Both the position numbers and the translations under genes were made by a program. Of a stretch of DNA of 11,246 nucleotides, positions 1 through 5,758 are shown piece by piece (position 1 is the stretch's first letter; every line of letters begins with the position of its first letter). Under the pieces are notes generated by a model, which saw nothing but the letters and a program-made list of their open reading frames with translations, did no database searches and was not told the origin of the DNA. The DNA comes from Sulfurimonas sp. (GTDB lineage Bacteria; Campylobacterota; Campylobacteria; Campylobacterales; Sulfurimonadaceae): contig JAQIBW010000240.1 in assembly GCA_027858865.1 (NCBI GenBank), forward strand, positions 1 through 11,246. Reading direction: 5' to 3'.

Positions 1-146
1 CTAACTATCCTCGCTGTGCTCAGTGCTTACACTCAAAAAGAGTTGGGTTTTATGTGCGAAAGTTGAGGACTTTAATTCATTAAATTAATATATTGAAATA
101 TATATATCGTTACAATTTAGTAGTTTAGGTTTTCTGGGAGGAAAAA
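1..146. other. Window edge and leader region without an assignable gene
   Basis: The first ~70 bases are clearly richer in G+C than what follows. On the + strand, one frame reads through from the window edge to a stop at 81-83 and contains a Cys-x2-Cys pair (codons at 15 and 24); another frame stops at 64-66. Neither is long enough to recognise, so this could be the end of an upstream gene or a small dispersed repeat. From about 71 the sequence is very AT-rich. A TACAAT at 111-116 could be a -10 box for the gene at 147, but I see no convincing -35 hexamer at 17 bases. A strong ribosome binding site (GGGAGG, 136-141) precedes that gene. Confidence 0.35.
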
Positions 147-569
147 ATGGAATCATTACTAATATTAATCATAGCAGGTGTTGTTTTATCACTAAGTGCT
201 TTTTTATTTTTTGAAGGTTTGGCGATTAAAGCAAAAAAACAGAGTATTGCAAATGGGGAGGTAGTCGTAAAAGATTGTGATTTAGGCGAAAGTTTTATTA
301 GATATGATACATCAAAAAATGTGGCTTACTTTTTTGCTTCTAGTTATGTGATATCACTAGCAATAGCCGTTGCTGGGTATAGCCCTGAATATGGTCTGGT
401 TGAAGCATTGTTGTACATATTTTTAACAACGTTTGTAGGCTCTTCAATTATTTTTGTATTGAAGTTTAAAAGAAGTTTATTAGTTACAGTTTTTGCAACA
501 TTTTTATACGGGGTGCCGCATATTGGAGCTTCAGGTCTAGCTTTCTTAACTAAATATATATTTTCATAA
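147..569 (+). CDS. Hypothetical small integral membrane protein (140 aa)
   Basis: I do not recognise this protein. It shows about four hydrophobic membrane-spanning segments, near residues 4-24, 60-80, 84-105 and 108-135. A polar, charged loop (about 27-58) lies between the first and second and contains a single cysteine near residue 44. There is no cysteine pair, histidine cluster or nucleotide-binding motif to suggest chemistry. The start is well supported: GGGAGG at 136-141 lies five bases before the ATG. It is separated from the hemerythrin gene by 97 AT-rich bases with their own -10 box, so it is probably a separate transcription unit. It is real by ribosome binding site, length and membrane-protein composition; its function is unknown. 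Confidence 0.75.
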   Translation: MESLLILIIAGVVLSLSAFLFFEGLAIKAKKQSIANGEVVVKDCDLGESFIRYDTSKNVAYFFASSYVISLAIAVAGYSPEYGLVEALLYIFLTTFVGSSIIFVLKFKRSLLVTVFATFLYGVPHIGASGLAFLTKYIFS

Positions 570-631
570 AATAAATTTATATCTAGTTGTCCTGATTGAT
601 ATATAATAATACCAATTTTAGAATTTTTGAA

Positions 632-637
632 TATAAT
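632..637 (+). promoter_or_regulatory. Candidate -10 box (TATAAT) for the hemerythrin operon
   Basis: A perfect TATAAT sits 29 bases before the hemerythrin ATG at 667, so transcription would start near 644 and leave a short leader. The preceding bases are T-rich and there is no TTGACA-like -35. This fits the known weak -35 conservation of Campylobacterota housekeeping promoters. In an AT-rich genome such hexamers also occur by chance, so the call rests on its position. Confidence 0.5.
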
Positions 638-666
638 ACAAAAATTATTTAATCAAGGTATATACA

Positions 667-1107
667 ATGAGCACAATCAAAGAATATTTAACAGCAGACC
701 ATAGTAGATGTGATGAGTTTTTTGCAATGATGGAAGATAAAGCAAACACATCTTTAGCAGATGCAAAAGAAGCATACGAAGAGTTTGCACAAGCAACTGA
801 GAGACACTTCCAAATGGAAGAGAGAGTTATGTTTGCAGAGTTTGAGACAAAGACTGGGATGACAGAAGGTCCAACTGCAATGATGAGACATGAACATGTG
901 CAAATGAGAAGTCTTGTTAAACAGATGGGCGAAGCTCTAGAAGCAAACAATAAAGACAAGTTCTTTGGACTTTCTGAGACTCTTATGATTTTAATGCAAC
1001 AACACAACATGAAAGAAGAGCAGATGCTCTACACTATGGCACAACAACACTTAAGTGCAGAGTCACCAAGAATCGTTGATATGATGGAGTCAATGATTGT
1101 TGAATAG
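667..1107 (+). CDS. Bacteriohemerythrin / hemerythrin HHE-domain protein
   Basis: This is a soluble four-helix-bundle protein of 146 aa expected to carry a non-heme di-iron site that binds O2 (or NO) reversibly. Candidate iron ligands are in the usual order: His12 in helix 1, His47-x3-Glu51 in helix 2, His75 or His77 in helix 3, and His113-x3-Glu117 in helix 4. This is the H-HxxxE-H-HxxxE signature of the hemerythrin/HHE family. There is no signal peptide, so it is cytoplasmic. The length is normal for a single-domain bacterial hemerythrin, and no sensor or output domain is attached. An AGG-type ribosome binding site (656-659) precedes the ATG. It opens an operon, and the 12-helix heme-copper/NnrS-like gene begins 17 bases downstream. 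A role in O2 storage or delivery, or in NO protection, is inferred from family and neighbour. Confidence 0.88.
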   Translation: MSTIKEYLTADHSRCDEFFAMMEDKANTSLADAKEAYEEFAQATERHFQMEERVMFAEFETKTGMTEGPTAMMRHEHVQMRSLVKQMGEALEANNKDKFFGLSETLMILMQQHNMKEEQMLYTMAQQHLSAESPRIVDMMESMIVE

Positions 1108-1124
1108 ACTTTTAGGAATTAACT

Positions 1125-2414
1125 ATGGAGCTTAATGGTTTATCGATAGATCAAGCTCCACCGATATCAGCACCGCTAAGGTTTTATCTAACTGCACCAA
1201 TATTTGCAATAATAGCAGGTTTTTTAATTCTCTTTAGTGATGCAGCAACATTGATGAGCAGATATTCGCTTGACTCAATTGTAATAACTCATGCGTTAAC
1301 AATAGGTTTTTTGGGCTTTATAATGCTTGGATCATTAACCCAGATGCTACCTGTTTTAGCAGGAGTTAGAATTCCAAGAGTTGATTTAGTAACAAAAATC
1401 TCATATATATTTTTAGTTATTGGTACTGCATTTATGTTATTTGGTTTACTCAATGATGTAGCATTGTCAAACACAGTCGCTTTAGTGCTATTAAGTACAG
1501 GTTTTACAATGATAATTACAGTAATTGCAATGGCAATAGTAAAAGTACAAAATTTTAATCCGACTGTAAAAGCTATGAGTGTAAGTCTTCTGTTCGCTTC
1601 TTTGACCGTGCTTATGGGACTTTTTTTACTCTACACTTATATAGACATTGATTTTGCTCCTTATAGAAATATGGTTGCTAATGTTCACAGTGTATGGGGA
1701 GTGTTTGGTTTTGCCGGCATCTTGATTATAGGTGTTACATTTCAAGTTCTGCCAATGTTTTATGTAGCTCCTAGGTTTAAGCAGTTTTGCAAAAAAAGAG
1801 TAGTACTCCTTATTAGTCTAGGTTTACTTATATGGTTATATACGAATGTTTATGAAGAGGCTTATGCAATCATCGGCAAGGCATGGATAGCACTTTTTTT
1901 CTGGGCATTTGCTACAACAATGTGGAGAAAATTAAGTGCCCGTCGTCGTCCTATTAGTGATGTGACAGTATGGTACTGGAGAGTTGCTAGTATATCTCTG
2001 ACTCTTGGTTCATTTCTTTGGATATTTGATGAGTACTTTAAAAATGAATATATAGTTATGGTAGCTATTTTATTAGGTGGTGGATTTATACTATCTATTA
2101 TGATTGGTATGCTTTATAAAATAATTCCTTTTCTTGTCTGGTTTCACCTGAATGCAATGGGCTATATGACTATACCGACAATGAATGAGATGATAGATAA
2201 AAAGTTAGCAAGAGCACAGTTTGTTCTCTTTATAGCTTCTCTAATTGGCTTTATATTTGCATTTTATATACCCGTGCTTTTAACTATATCTGCGATAAGT
2301 TTTATCATTAGTATGGTAATTTTACAATATAATGTTGTTGCACCAGTTTTAATATATAGAAAAGTTAAAAAAACTAAACCAGATTTTGACATGAGTGCAT
2401 TTACAATAAACTAG
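1125..2414 (+). CDS. 12-helix membrane protein resembling heme-copper oxidase subunit I / NnrS
   Basis: This 429-residue protein has about twelve membrane helices (near 18-38, 50-72, 89-110, 115-138, 150-172, 186-208, 224-243, 247-266, 283-303, 309-335, 362-382, 384-410). A motif of the form GF-x6-G-x3-[QK]-x2-P-x-[LF] occurs three times, starting at residues 61, 195 and 320. Conserved-looking histidines His56 and His188 lie just before the first two copies, and His341 lies after the third. Twelve helices in three groups of four is the plan of heme-copper oxidase subunit I, and NnrS proteins (heme/copper membrane proteins linked to NO stress) have a similar size and topology. It does not look like a canonical oxidase: I see no standard six-histidine set or Tyr-His active-site motif. 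The start has AGGA at 1114-1117. It follows the hemerythrin gene and ends seven bases before aroK. The family call is by resemblance; O2/NO-related function is inferred. Confidence 0.65.
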   Translation: MELNGLSIDQAPPISAPLRFYLTAPIFAIIAGFLILFSDAATLMSRYSLDSIVITHALTIGFLGFIMLGSLTQMLPVLAGVRIPRVDLVTKISYIFLVIGTAFMLFGLLNDVALSNTVALVLLSTGFTMIITVIAMAIVKVQNFNPTVKAMSVSLLFASLTVLMGLFLLYTYIDIDFAPYRNMVANVHSVWGVFGFAGILIIGVTFQVLPMFYVAPRFKQFCKKRVVLLISLGLLIWLYTNVYEEAYAIIGKAWIALFFWAFATTMWRKLSARRRPISDVTVWYWRVASISLTLGSFLWIFDEYFKNEYIVMVAILLGGGFILSIMIGMLYKIIPFLVWFHLNAMGYMTIPTMNEMIDKKLARAQFVLFIASLIGFIFAFYIPVLLTISAISFIISMVILQYNVVAPVLIYRKVKKTKPDFDMSAFTIN

Positions 2415-2421
2415 GAATACA

Positions 2422-2937
2422 ATGAAAAATATCATTTTAATAGGATTTATGGGAGTAGGTAAGGGCAGTGTAGCTCGTGAAGTAATTAAACAATCTGATT
2501 ATATTGCCATAGATACTGATGACTTGATTGAGAGTATGGAAAACAAAAGAGTTAAAAATATATTTGAAGAAGATGGCGAGGCATACTTTAGAAAGCTTGA
2601 ATTAGATGTTGCACTATGGCTTGAATCGAGTGTGAAAAATACTTTGATATCAACAGGCGGAGGTTTTTATAAGCAGAAAAATCTTAAGAAAATTGGTATA
2701 GTTGTTCTTCTTGATTCACCATTTGATGCAATAATTAAAAGAATAAAGGCTCATCCAAATGCAGCGAGGAAAATTAAAAAAAGACCACTTCTGAATGATT
2801 TGGAAAAAGCAAAAGAGCTTTATAAAGAGCGTCGTCCAGAATATTTGGCTCTTGCAGATATAGTTATAGATGTTACAAAAAAAAGTGCGTTAGAGTGCTC
2901 TAAAGAACTTCTCAAAAAGGTGAAAAAAAATGCGTAA
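2422..2937 (+). CDS. aroK: Shikimate kinase
   Basis: It phosphorylates the 3-hydroxyl of shikimate with ATP, the fifth step of the shikimate pathway to chorismate and aromatic amino acids (EC 2.7.1.71), in the cytoplasm. The 171 aa length is normal. Landmarks are the P-loop at residues 8-16 (GFMGVGKGS), the shikimate-binding Asp cluster D31/D33/D34, FR at 56-57, the GGG of the Walker-B-like segment at 79-81, the LID arginine in RPLL (121-124), and the late Arg pair 137-138. One oddity is that the P-loop reads GKGS instead of the usual GK[ST][ST], like adenylate kinase GKGT. The ribosome binding site AGGA overlaps the stop codon of the preceding gene, and the 3' end overlaps the next gene by 8 bases, so translation is probably coupled. 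Confidence 0.92.
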   Translation: MKNIILIGFMGVGKGSVAREVIKQSDYIAIDTDDLIESMENKRVKNIFEEDGEAYFRKLELDVALWLESSVKNTLISTGGGFYKQKNLKKIGIVVLLDSPFDAIIKRIKAHPNAARKIKKRPLLNDLEKAKELYKERRPEYLALADIVIDVTKKSALECSKELLKKVKKNA

Positions 2938-3355
2938 AATATTAATATACTTAACACTTCTCTTTGCTACTACAGTAATGGCATCTGAGATTAAGTGGGC
3001 TAAAGATTATAATGCCGGTATAAAAGAAGCAACAAGATTTAACAAGCCTGTTCTTTTTATCTCATCAAGACATACATGTAAGTTCTGTGTGATTTTAGAT
3101 AATGGTACTTTAAAAGATAAAAGAGTTGTAGAAGCTCTAAACAGAGACTATATATCAATTATCTCATACAGTGATGAGAATGATTATATGCCAAGAGAGC
3201 TTTATCAACCAGGTACGCCTGCAATATGGTTCCTGCTACCAAGTGGAGAACCAATGTTTCAACCAATAATGGGTGCTGTAGATGCAGAGAATTTTTTAAA
3301 TGCACTAGAAATTGTTAAAAAAGAGTTTGACAACTTCAAGAAGACAGGAAAATAA
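2930..3355 (+). CDS. Periplasmic thioredoxin-fold protein (CKFC motif)
   Basis: This 141-residue protein has a Sec-type signal peptide: basic MRK, a hydrophobic core to about residue 16, and likely cleavage after Ala18 or thereabouts. The mature part is a thioredoxin-like domain with the redox pair C50-K-F-C53 following a beta-strand at 40-45, and the cis-proline loop G95-T96-P97. It resembles the Thioredoxin_7 / SoxW-like group of small periplasmic thioredoxin-fold proteins. It would reduce or exchange disulfides, or handle a thiol substrate, in the envelope; the partner is unknown. The start codon lies within the last codons of aroK (8-base overlap), with AAGG at 2917-2920 as ribosome binding site. 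hisD begins two bases after its stop. Its place between two biosynthetic genes does not reveal its target. Confidence 0.8.
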   Translation: MRKILIYLTLLFATTVMASEIKWAKDYNAGIKEATRFNKPVLFISSRHTCKFCVILDNGTLKDKRVVEALNRDYISIISYSDENDYMPRELYQPGTPAIWFLLPSGEPMFQPIMGAVDAENFLNALEIVKKEFDNFKKTGK

Positions 3356-3357
3356 AA

Positions 3358-4650
3358 ATGATTTTTACAGATACAAACAGTCCAGGTTTCGCTGATAGTT
3401 TTAATGAACTTTTAGAGAGAGGAAAAATGGATATTGCACATGTTAGTGCTATTGTTGGAAGTATAATAAATGAGATAAGAACTGATAAAAACAGTGCTCT
3501 AAAACAACATATCTCTAAGTTTGATAACTGGACACCTTCTAGTGATGAAGATTTAAAAATATCAACAGAATCAATGAGCAAAGCATATGATAATATAGAT
3601 TCAAAACTAAAGGCAGCTCTGCATTTAGCATATGACAGAATTAAAGTTTATCATGAAAAACAAAAACCAAAATCTTGGTTTGATACTGAAGATAATGGAA
3701 CAATATTAGGTCAAAAAGTAACAGCAGTAGACAGTGCAGGACTCTACATTCCAGGTGGAAAAGCAGCTTATCCATCTTCGCTTTTGATGAATGTTATCCC
3801 GGCACAGGTTGCAGGAGTTGAGAACATAGTTGTATGTACTCCAACACCTGATAACGAACCAAATGAACTTCTTCTTGCAGCATGTCACCTTTGTGGTGTT
3901 AGTGAAGTTTATAAAGTTGGTGGAGCTAGTGCAATTGCAGCTATGGCTTATGGAACAGAGACTATCCCTAAAGTTGATGTAATAACTGGACCTGGAAATA
4001 TCTTTGTTGCAACTGCAAAAAAGATGGTTTTTGGTGATGTTAATATAGATATGATCGCAGGACCAAGTGAGATAGGTATTTTAGCTGATGATAGTGCAAA
4101 TGCTAACCATTTAGCTGTTGATATGTTGTCTCAAGCTGAACATGATGAGATGGCTAGTTCTATTCTTATTACTCCATCACAAAAGTTAGCTGATGAGGTG
4201 AAAGTTGAGATAGAAAACTGGCTTGTTAAACTCCCACGTGAAGAGATTGCAAGAAAGTCTATAGAAGAGCGTGGAGCTATTATAGTGACACGTGATATGG
4301 ATGAAGCAATAAAGCTTATGAATGATATCGCTCCTGAACACTTAGAAATAGCAACTGATAACTCTTTTGAGCTTTTACCATTTATAAAGCATGCTGGTGC
4401 AATCTTTTTAGGTCACAATACTCCTGAAGCTGTTGGTGATTATGTGGCTGGACCAAACCATACTCTACCTACTGGCGGAACAGCCAAATTTTACTCTCCT
4501 CTTGGAGTGGAAAACTTTATGAAAAAGAGCTCTATTATCTCTTTTTCAAAGAAAGCTATAAATGAGATAGGTGAAGAGTGTGCACTAATCGCTAAAACTG
4601 AAGGTCTGACTGCTCATGAGCAGTCAGTTAGAGTGAGACTTAGTAAGTAG
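3358..4650 (+). CDS. hisD: Histidinol dehydrogenase
   Basis: It performs the last two steps of histidine biosynthesis, L-histidinol to L-histidine via the aldehyde, with two NAD+ (EC 1.1.1.23), in the cytoplasm. At 430 aa it is close to the 434 of the E. coli enzyme. Family landmarks are all visible: GPGN at 211-214, the AGPSEI segment at 234-239, the zinc ligands Q259 and H262, the catalytic Glu327-His328 pair in APEHLE, the DYVAGPNH segment with zinc ligand D361, and zinc ligand H420 near the C-terminus. No key residue is missing. The ribosome binding site AGGAA (3346-3350) lies inside the end of the preceding gene, and the two genes are two bases apart. It is the last gene of the operon and no other his gene is present, as expected for scattered his genes. 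Confidence 0.97.
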   Translation: MIFTDTNSPGFADSFNELLERGKMDIAHVSAIVGSIINEIRTDKNSALKQHISKFDNWTPSSDEDLKISTESMSKAYDNIDSKLKAALHLAYDRIKVYHEKQKPKSWFDTEDNGTILGQKVTAVDSAGLYIPGGKAAYPSSLLMNVIPAQVAGVENIVVCTPTPDNEPNELLLAACHLCGVSEVYKVGGASAIAAMAYGTETIPKVDVITGPGNIFVATAKKMVFGDVNIDMIAGPSEIGILADDSANANHLAVDMLSQAEHDEMASSILITPSQKLADEVKVEIENWLVKLPREEIARKSIEERGAIIVTRDMDEAIKLMNDIAPEHLEIATDNSFELLPFIKHAGAIFLGHNTPEAVGDYVAGPNHTLPTGGTAKFYSPLGVENFMKKSSIISFSKKAINEIGEECALIAKTEGLTAHEQSVRVRLSK

Positions 4651-4651
4651 T

Positions 4652-4682
4652 TTTATTTTATAAGAAAAATTTATAAAATAAA
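4652..4682 (+). terminator. A/T-only inverted repeat after hisD, candidate terminator
   Basis: A perfect 12-bp inverted repeat (TTTATTTTATAA at 4652-4663 and its complement at 4671-4682, loop of 7) begins right after the hisD stop. Its flanks (AG/CT) can extend the stem past one bulged base. The stem has no G-C pairs and no U-tract follows, so it is a weak intrinsic terminator at best. Its position, at the end of a five-gene operon, is the main support. Confidence 0.4.
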
Positions 4683-4747
4683 CTGTAGAATGTTAACATC
4701 TTTTCAATAACTAGTTTCTAGCCAAAGGCGAAGCTTTAGTGATTGAG

Positions 4748-4774
4748 TATAATCTGGACTAGTACCAGATTATA
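4748..4774. promoter_or_regulatory. Inverted repeat containing a TATAAT, candidate promoter/operator of the DUF2231 gene
   Basis: Perfect 10-bp arms TATAATCTGG (4748-4757) and CCAGATTATA (4765-4774) flank a 7-base spacer. The left arm begins with a consensus -10 hexamer. If it is used, transcription would start near 4760, in the middle of the repeat, 40 bases before the ATG at 4800. The RNA would then not contain the full hairpin, so a protein-binding dyad over the start site is the more likely reading for this gene. For read-through RNA from hisD the same repeat could act as a hairpin. No clear -35 is visible. Confidence 0.4.
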
Positions 4775-4799
4775 TGAGAAATTATAGCAAGGTTATCAC

Positions 4800-5267
4800 A
4801 TGTTACATCCAGCAGTCGCTCATTTCGCAGTAGCACTTCCAATCATCTCTTTAGTATTAGGCTTAGCTTATCTTTATAAGCCAAGTGAACTTATGTCAAA
4901 AGTATCAAGTCGTTTTATGGTTTTTGCAGCCATATTTATTATAATCGCATTCTTTACAGGAAAAGAAGATGCCCAAGACGTATACATACTTCTAACGGGA
5001 GAAGGAAAAAAACTCTTACTTCAGCACAAGGAACTTGGACTTTACTTGAGTTTTGCTATGGGTATAGCAGCAGTTGTTAAGTTTATAGGTTGTTTTAAGA
5101 AAATGTTTAAAGTAGAACTTTTTGCAATCATTTTAGTTGCTATAATTGCTGGTGGAGTTGTATACCAAGGTAAAATGGGTGGAGAACTTACATATAATTA
5201 TGGCGCACATGTAAAAGACTATTCAGATGGTATGGACTGTTTGATAGAAGCAGCAGAATTTGATTAA
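4800..5267 (+). CDS. DUF2231-type membrane protein (155 aa)
   Basis: This small integral membrane protein resembles the DUF2231 family. It has an N-terminal His-Pro-x-x-x-His-Phe element (H3, P4, H8), a Thr-Gly followed by acidic residues after the second helix (53-57), a central His76 at the start of the third helix, and a C-terminal Gly-Gly-Glu-Leu-x-Tyr-x-Tyr-Gly segment (127-135) with His137. About four helices are visible (8-26, 38-53, 79-98, 104-122). The spaced histidines near helix ends look like possible heme or metal ligands, but the family's biochemistry is not established, so no function is assigned. The start is supported by family alignment (the HP motif follows Met directly) and by a weak CAAGG site at 4788-4792. 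It stands alone, with a promoter-like repeat upstream and a promoter for the next unit downstream. Confidence 0.75.
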   Translation: MLHPAVAHFAVALPIISLVLGLAYLYKPSELMSKVSSRFMVFAAIFIIIAFFTGKEDAQDVYILLTGEGKKLLLQHKELGLYLSFAMGIAAVVKFIGCFKKMFKVELFAIILVAIIAGGVVYQGKMGGELTYNYGAHVKDYSDGMDCLIEAAEFD

Positions 5268-5303
5268 GAGTAAGAAAACAAAGAATAAGTAAAATAATAT
5301 AAT

Positions 5304-5332
5304 TTGACTTTGATTTTTTAATTAGGGATAAT
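5304..5332 (+). promoter_or_regulatory. Sigma70-type promoter (TTGACT - 17 - GATAAT)
   Basis: TTGACT at 5304-5309 and GATAAT at 5327-5332 are separated by exactly 17 bases, five of six matches to consensus in each box. This is the best canonical promoter in the window. Transcription would start near 5339, about 35 bases before the short ORF at 5374. It drives either that remnant ORF or, by read-through, the molybdoenzyme operon, although a hairpin at 5659-5696 stands in between. Confidence 0.6.
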
Positions 5333-5373
5333 CTTTTATTATATGATGATATTCATATTAAGAAGATTAGCTA

Positions 5374-5523
5374 ATGAAAGATTCTCAGTCAAATAGATTA
5401 GAACAGTATAAATATATTGTAGATAAAACAAGTATCGTATCAAAGCCTAATCTTCTAGGTCAACATCCTTCCATCTTAGGAAATTCTGATATTTCCCTTA
5501 ATGTAATTCAATGTTACATATAA
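5374..5523 (+). pseudogene. 49-codon ORF, possible remnant of a PAS-domain sensor protein
   Basis: This short ORF runs from ATG to TAA and is too small to be a working domain. Residues 9-24 (LEQYKYIVDKTSIVSK) closely resemble the opening of PAS domains found in Campylobacterota sensor kinases and diguanylate cyclases. Such domains usually continue with a Gly-Ile-Ile-Thr-Tyr-type strand. Here residues 27-40 instead resemble the later Leu-x-Gly-Gln-x-His part of a PAS domain, as if the middle had been deleted, and translation stops soon after. Only a weak AGAAG site lies upstream, but a good promoter does (5304-5332). The reading is a decayed sensor gene. A small intact peptide or chance ORF remains possible, since the PAS resemblance is from memory of the family and not from a search. 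Confidence 0.35.
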
Positions 5524-5658
5524 AGAATCCTTATAAAAACTTTAAGAAATGATTACACTTTTGTTATTTCACAAAACTACACAACTATAAAAAGTTATCA
5601 AAAAAATATCACGTATTAATAACAAATTTAAGATTAGTTAGATACTATTTTTCTTAGT
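5524..5658. other. AT-rich intergenic stretch with one short inverted repeat
   Basis: No coding potential is seen on either strand. A perfect 6-bp inverted repeat, TTTTGT (5559-5564) and ACAAAA (5571-5576) with a 6-base spacer, might be an operator for the downstream operon, but short A/T repeats are expected by chance here. No FNR/CRP-type TTGAT-N4-ATCAA site and no sigma54 GG-N10-GC element were found. Confidence 0.3.
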
Positions 5659-5696
5659 AAAGAAGCCTAGTTTTACGAGTATAATGGCTTCTTTTT
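5659..5696 (+). terminator. Terminator-like hairpin upstream of the molybdoenzyme operon
   Basis: A perfect 9-bp stem AAAGAAGCC (5659-5667) / GGCTTCTTT (5686-5694) with an 18-base loop ends in a T run (5692-5696). It fits an intrinsic terminator for transcripts started at 5304-5332, although the loop is long and the U-tract is partly inside the stem. The last six loop bases are TATAAT, so the same DNA may serve as a promoter for the next operon. Confidence 0.55.
5680..5685 (+). promoter_or_regulatory. Candidate -10 box (TATAAT) of the molybdoenzyme operon
   Basis: The perfect TATAAT lies 73 bases before the ATG at 5759 and would start transcription near 5692, giving a leader of about 67 bases. 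No TTGACA-like -35 is present at 16-18 bases, in line with Campylobacterota promoters. The two arms of the 5659-5694 hairpin flank it, so the dyad could also be a repressor or activator site. Support is by sequence and position only. Confidence 0.45.
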
Positions 5697-5746
5697 AAAT
5701 GTATTAGATAAAGTTATAAATCTTAAATTTGCCGTTAAAAAAGGCT

Positions 5747-5753
5747 AAAGGAG
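5747..5753 (+). promoter_or_regulatory. Ribosome binding site that fixes the start of the iron-sulfur subunit
   Basis: AAAGGAG lies five bases before the ATG at 5759. An in-frame TTG at 5729 would add ten residues but has no ribosome binding site, and the added residues would run through this site. The ATG at 5759 also puts the first cluster motif at residue 12, as in related subunits. Confidence 0.85.
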
Positions 5754-5758
5754 AATAT

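Noticed and set aside
559..573. TATTTT-CAT-AAAATA mini-hairpin at the end of the first membrane protein gene
   Set aside because: Six A/T pairs with a three-base loop and no T run are expected by chance in this composition.
645..1010. Reverse-strand open frame opposite hemerythrin
   Set aside because: The + strand encodes a complete hemerythrin with all iron ligands; the reverse frame is its antisense shadow with no recognisable protein features.
4721..4740. Imperfect hairpin around AAAGGCGAAGCTTT
   Set aside because: Only four base pairs are sound and there is no T run; not supported as a terminator or structured RNA.
5729..5758. In-frame TTG extension of the iron-sulfur subunit
   Set aside because: It has no ribosome binding site, runs through the AAAGGAG used for the ATG at 5759, and adds residues not typical of the family.
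5268..5758. FNR/CRP-like or sigma54 sites upstream of the molybdoenzyme operon
   Set aside because: No TTGAT-N4-ATCAA or GG-N10-GC arrangement could be found in this stretch.
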